Below are positions 6,257-8,866 of a DNA stretch of 8,866 nt, one piece after another. Both the position numbers and the translations under genes were made by a program. Source of the stretch: a bacterium (GTDB taxonomy: Bacteria; Patescibacteriota; Microgenomatia; Levybacterales; UBA12049); contig JAKAEF010000038.1 in assembly GCA_021820025.1 (NCBI GenBank), forward strand, positions 1-8,866, given 5' to 3'. The notes beneath the pieces are model-generated. The model worked only from the letters and a program-made list of their open reading frames with translations. It had not been told where the DNA came from and did not search any database. Each line of letters opens with the position of its first letter. Position 1 is the stretch's first letter.

Positions 6257-6532
6257 GTGGCACAAACTCCAGAGCAGCAACAAATAATCAAACAAGTAGA
6301 TGCACAGTGAAAGGCTCTTTCTTTTATTGCTACAGATACCTCTGTCCATCATAAAGCAATGGAACGAATGCAGACAGTTCATCCACAACTTTTTTCCTAT
6401 TACAGAGAAAAATGAATTTAGGAGTTGCTGTAGAGAGAGTGGGAGGCGTGAATCCAACACCTTATTGGAGTATTTGATGCTATAAATATTCTCCATCATG
6501 CTCGCCAGCAGGCAAATCAGCAACCCTCATAA
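6257..6532 (+). pseudogene. Decayed small gene, one in-frame TGA and two frameshifts
   Basis: A GTG at 6257, two bases after the trxB stop, starts the frame MAQTPEQQQIIKQVDAQ (GTG read as Met), interrupted by TGA at 6308-6310. The same frame resumes with KALSFIATDTSVHHK and runs to REK and a TGA at 6413-6415. A shift at the five-A run (6408-6412) continues as MNLGVAVERVGGVNPTPYW in another frame up to about 6468. A second shift returns to the first frame as GVFDAINILHHARQQANQQP and ends at TAA 6530-6532. The three pieces join without gap or overlap into about 90 residues of sensible soluble protein, which is hard to obtain from non-coding DNA. Loss of one A at the run would explain the first shift. 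I do not recognise the family. Sequencing error is an alternative for the indels. Confidence 0.65.
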
Positions 6533-6551
6533 TCAATTTTTATCAACCTTA

Positions 6552-6580
6552 TTGACAGCCAGTTTAATATAGATCAAAAT
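6552..6580 (+). promoter_or_regulatory. Promoter of the DUF5663-like gene, predicted leaderless
   Basis: TTGACA (6552-6557, perfect) is followed by a 17-bp spacer and CAAAAT (6575-6580, four of six). Six bases then separate it from the ATG at 6587. The -10 box is weak, but the spacing is identical to that of the YibE/F and fur promoters: 35 nt from the first base of the -35 box to the ATG. Confidence 0.55.
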
Positions 6581-6586
6581 AATTAT

Positions 6587-7033
6587 ATGGCTGATACCCA
6601 AGATCAAACAGTACAAAATCCTCCTGCATTGGAAATTCCTAAAGAAATTAGAGCATTTTTAGAAAACTTACTTGATAGTGCAGGGATAACATCTGTAGAA
6701 CCAGAAATGCGTGAGCAAATGATTGAAGAATTATATGTTAGGTTAGACAAATATATTATTGCCAAAGTTACTGAAAATATGCCCGATGAAAAATTGGATG
6801 AATTTGCAAAACTTTTTGAAAATAAAGCAGATATGTCGCAAATTCAGGAATACTTATTAAAAAACTTGCCAAATGCACAAGAAGTTTTTGCCCAGGCTTT
6901 TGTGGAATTTGAAAATATTTACTTAGAAGGAGTTGCACAAGCACAACCAATAGAAGAAGAACAACAAATAGCAGAACAACCACAAGAAAAAACTGCAGAA
7001 CAAATTGCAATAGACACAGCAATCAAGCAATAG
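6587..7033 (+). CDS. Small acidic helical protein, DUF5663-like
   Basis: The protein has 148 residues and no cysteine, signal peptide or membrane segment. The core, about 20-115, is helical: IPKEIRAFLENLLDSAGI, then EMREQMIEELYVRLDKYI, then MPDEKLDEFAKLFENKADMS and YLLKNLPNAQEVFAQAF. This order (helix, regularly spaced Glu/Leu, a D/E-E-F-x-x-L segment and a NLPN turn) resembles DUF5663, an unknown-function family I associate with CPR bacteria; the match is from memory of pattern. The tail (116-148) is a disordered Glu/Gln/Pro/Ala stretch. The ATG at 6587 fits a leaderless promoter. The next gene starts 9 nt after its stop, so the two are probably co-transcribed and may work together. Confidence 0.75.
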   Translation: MADTQDQTVQNPPALEIPKEIRAFLENLLDSAGITSVEPEMREQMIEELYVRLDKYIIAKVTENMPDEKLDEFAKLFENKADMSQIQEYLLKNLPNAQEVFAQAFVEFENIYLEGVAQAQPIEEEQQIAEQPQEKTAEQIAIDTAIKQ

Positions 7034-7042
7034 ATATGAAAT

Positions 7043-8866
7043 ATGATGCCAACACCAGAAGCCGCAGTTATTAATCCCGCAGCCGCACAAACGCGCACAC
7101 AGGTTGCGCGAGAAACAGCACGAGCAGCATTTAAAAAAACAGAAGCAGAACGAGTAACAAAAAATGCACAACGAAAAAAAATAAATCCATTGCGTACTTT
7201 AAGTGGACTGAGAGGTCTTAGTCGAAGAATTCGTGAAGATAGTTTGGTGGGAAGAGCACAGGCAAGAATTGAGGCAATAGAAAGAAGGACAGGTGTCCAG
7301 CTAACTCCAGATATGGATTTAAGTCTTCAGGCAATAAGGCAAATAAGAGGAAGAGTGCCAATAGCAAGAAATGCTGGAGTAGAAGGAAGACTTGTTCAAG
7401 AAGTTGGACAGCAGACAGTGAATGCTGCACGGCAAACAATATCAGATGCACGTGCAAGACTTACTTTAATTTCACACGATCCTCTAGCTGCACTAGCAGC
7501 AGGAGAAGGGATAGTATTAAAATCTGAAAGCGGAGCAACATTGGCTCCTGGTGCTCAGGAATTAGCAAATGCAGTAAAACAAGTAAGAAGAGAATTTGAG
7601 GGAAGCAAGGTCTTTGTAAATGGAGCAAGAGTTGAGGCACGTTTAAAGGCTCTTATTCCTAATGCTCAGAGGTCACAAGTACAACATTTATTGACAGAAG
7701 CAGGAATCTCAACAAGAGATGTTGCAAAGGGAATTATTGAGCAGGTTAGAGAATACAGAGTTCACAGAGTTGGTACACAAAATATTGATGCCTACTATAA
7801 TCAGTTTCAAGCAGAAGTTATAGCAAATGTAGCCAACAGAGCACGATTGGAAGGGAATAGAAATGCGTTGATTAACTGGCTGCATAATGCGGATGGTTTA
7901 AGTAGGGTAATCTCAAGAATTCCTGTAGCTGGTGATGTTCGTGACGTGTTACTCAGCAGTGTCAGAAATGGAAGACTGCTTGTTGGTGCAGCTGTTGCTG
8001 TTGGTATTGTTACACTTCCAGCGCATGTGCCTGTTACCATGACTGCCGTTGCAGTTGCTGCGGCAATTGCGGCAACACGACATCATATGTTGCAAAGAGC
8101 AAATCTCCAAAGAGAAGTGCGGGCAAAAGTTTTAGAAGGATGGAAGCCTCCAACTTCTACAAAAGATATTAGAAAAGCATCAACTCTTAAAATTAATCCA
8201 TTTCATATTAGAGATAGATTATCTACAGAGTATAAACAAGCGCAAATCTATGAGAGAGTATTTAAACCGTTAGAAGCCCAAAATTATATTCTTGATACAT
8301 CTACTATTGCATCAGATATATCGCAGTTGCAAACACCAGCAGAACAAATGGCATATTTGGCAGATTTAACAGCACGTATTAGTCTTGCTCAACGGGGAGA
8401 TGTCTTTTTTACCTTACAACAAGACCAAAACGGAAAGCCATCTTTGCAAACTACTCTTGAAACTCTTAGAACGCAAAGAGATTATTTAATTAATCAACTG
8501 CATCCTTCTAGAGATGCAGTGCAAAATGCAATGGTGAGAAGAAGAGCTGCATTACTGCAAATTCATGCAAAAGCAGAAAGAAATTTACATATGGATACGG
8601 TTAAAAATACTGTGCAGTATGCCACAACGCTTGTTGGCATGATGGCAGCAGGTTATGAAGTTGGACAAGGACTGCATGTTGTAGGTGAATGGGTTGCAAA
8701 TAGTCCTGTTGGGGAATGGTTTAGAAATACACCGGCAGCACAATGGATGGGACATAATTTGGGGCTTAGAAATATAGAAAATGCAATTAAACAGCATTTG
8801 CCAGGAGCACATCACGAAGCAGCAGCAGGGCATGTAAATACGCATATTGTTGATATCCATACAGCC
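7043..8866 (+). CDS. Large Ala/Arg/Gln-rich protein of unknown function (partial, 3' end outside window)
   Basis: One frame is open for 608 codons from ATG ATG (7043 or 7046) to the window edge. The N-terminal 75 residues are strongly basic (KKTEAERVTKNAQRKK, LRGLSRRIRE). Charged helical stretches fill about 80-310 and 350-515. A long Ala/Val/Gly hydrophobic stretch at 312-347 (start LLVGAAVAVGIVTLP) could be one or two membrane spans, and a weaker one lies at 524-545 (YATTLVGMMAAGYEVG). The visible end is His-rich (GAHHEAAAGHVNTHIVDIH). No cysteine occurs in the 608 residues. I recognise no catalytic motif or family. The size, basic helices and few membrane spans recall scaffold or secretion-associated proteins, but that is speculation. 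It lies 9 nt behind the DUF5663-like gene with no promoter or Shine-Dalgarno sequence between. Confidence 0.8.
   Translation, partial: MMPTPEAAVINPAAAQTRTQVARETARAAFKKTEAERVTKNAQRKKINPLRTLSGLRGLSRRIREDSLVGRAQARIEAIERRTGVQLTPDMDLSLQAIRQIRGRVPIARNAGVEGRLVQEVGQQTVNAARQTISDARARLTLISHDPLAALAAGEGIVLKSESGATLAPGAQELANAVKQVRREFEGSKVFVNGARVEARLKALIPNAQRSQVQHLLTEAGISTRDVAKGIIEQVREYRVHRVGTQNIDAYYNQFQAEVIANVANRARLEGNRNALINWLHNADGLSRVISRIPVAGDVRDVLLSSVRNGRLLVGAAVAVGIVTLPAHVPVTMTAVAVAAAIAATRHHMLQRANLQREVRAKVLEGWKPPTSTKDIRKASTLKINPFHIRDRLSTEYKQAQIYERVFKPLEAQNYILDTSTIASDISQLQTPAEQMAYLADLTARISLAQRGDVFFTLQQDQNGKPSLQTTLETLRTQRDYLINQLHPSRDAVQNAMVRRRAALLQIHAKAERNLHMDTVKNTVQYATTLVGMMAAGYEVGQGLHVVGEWVANSPVGEWFRNTPAAQWMGHNLGLRNIENAIKQHLPGAHHEAAAGHVNTHIVDIHTA

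Noticed and set aside
6308..6310. TGA reassigned as Gly or Trp (alternative genetic code)
   Set aside because: All long genes, including the 608-codon frame, lack in-frame TGA, and Trp is TGG throughout. Reassignment would also not repair the two frameshifts.
6300..6485. Open frame of 61 codons on the plus strand within the decayed gene
   Set aside because: Its product is rich in Cys, Arg and Leu with no protein-like character, and it is out of frame with the coherent joined peptide.
6188..6523. 111-codon open frame on the minus strand over the trxB end
   Set aside because: It is antisense to trxB and the decayed gene and has a shadow-like composition, with no promoter or motif.
7036..7074. 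Short open frame from the ATG at 7036
   Set aside because: It runs only 12 codons before TAA and overlaps the start of the large protein in another frame.
1..8866. CRISPR arrays, tRNA or rRNA genes, transposase genes and long direct repeats
   Set aside because: I found no regularly spaced repeats, no tRNA-like cloverleaf sequence, no transposase motifs and no insertion-sequence ends on reading through the window.

Overview
The window looks like chromosomal DNA of a small-genome bacterium of the Patescibacteria/CPR type, possibly a Microgenomates-like lineage. This placement is an inference. It rests on low GC, tightly packed genes with almost no Shine-Dalgarno sequences, promoters that place the transcription start on or near the ATG, a DUF5663-like acidic protein, and two large proteins with no recognisable family. 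The standard code applies: the nine readable stops are TAA or TAG, tryptophan is TGG, and no intact gene uses TGA as a sense codon.

Layout. 1-159 is the end of an unrecognised plus-strand gene; its stop codon overlaps that of a convergent YibE/F-family membrane protein (156-1289, minus). Across a 93-bp divergent spacer lies a two-gene operon on the plus strand: a Fur-family metalloregulator (1383-1901) and a ZIP metal transporter (1903-2634). The fur promoter is near-consensus and carries a perfect 6-1-6 palindrome between its -35 and -10 boxes, a probable autoregulatory operator. A small membrane protein with a CASC motif in a membrane segment (2593-3177, minus) runs convergently into the ZIP gene and overlaps its last 42 bp. 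Next come an unrecognised 524-residue protein with a cytosolic N-terminal half and a membrane C-terminal half (3329-4903), a 20-nt perfect palindrome at its stop codon, and a thioredoxin/thioredoxin reductase operon (4981-6255).

Directly after trxB, 6257-6532 has no intact gene. Read across one in-frame TGA and two frameshifts it gives a coherent peptide of about 90 residues, so I call it a pseudogene. The last part holds a small acidic DUF5663-like gene (6587-7033) and the first 608 codons of a large Ala/Arg/Gln-rich, cysteine-free protein (7043 to the window edge).

How it fits together. The regulator, the ZIP importer and perhaps the CASC membrane protein suggest a compact metal-homeostasis block. 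trxA-trxB supplies NADPH-driven thiol reduction. The final pair of genes is probably co-transcribed and of unknown function. The most notable signal not explained by gene content is promoter architecture: three genes share the arrangement -35, 17 bp, -10, 6 nt, ATG, with exactly 35 nt from the first base of the -35 box to the A of the ATG, which predicts leaderless mRNAs.
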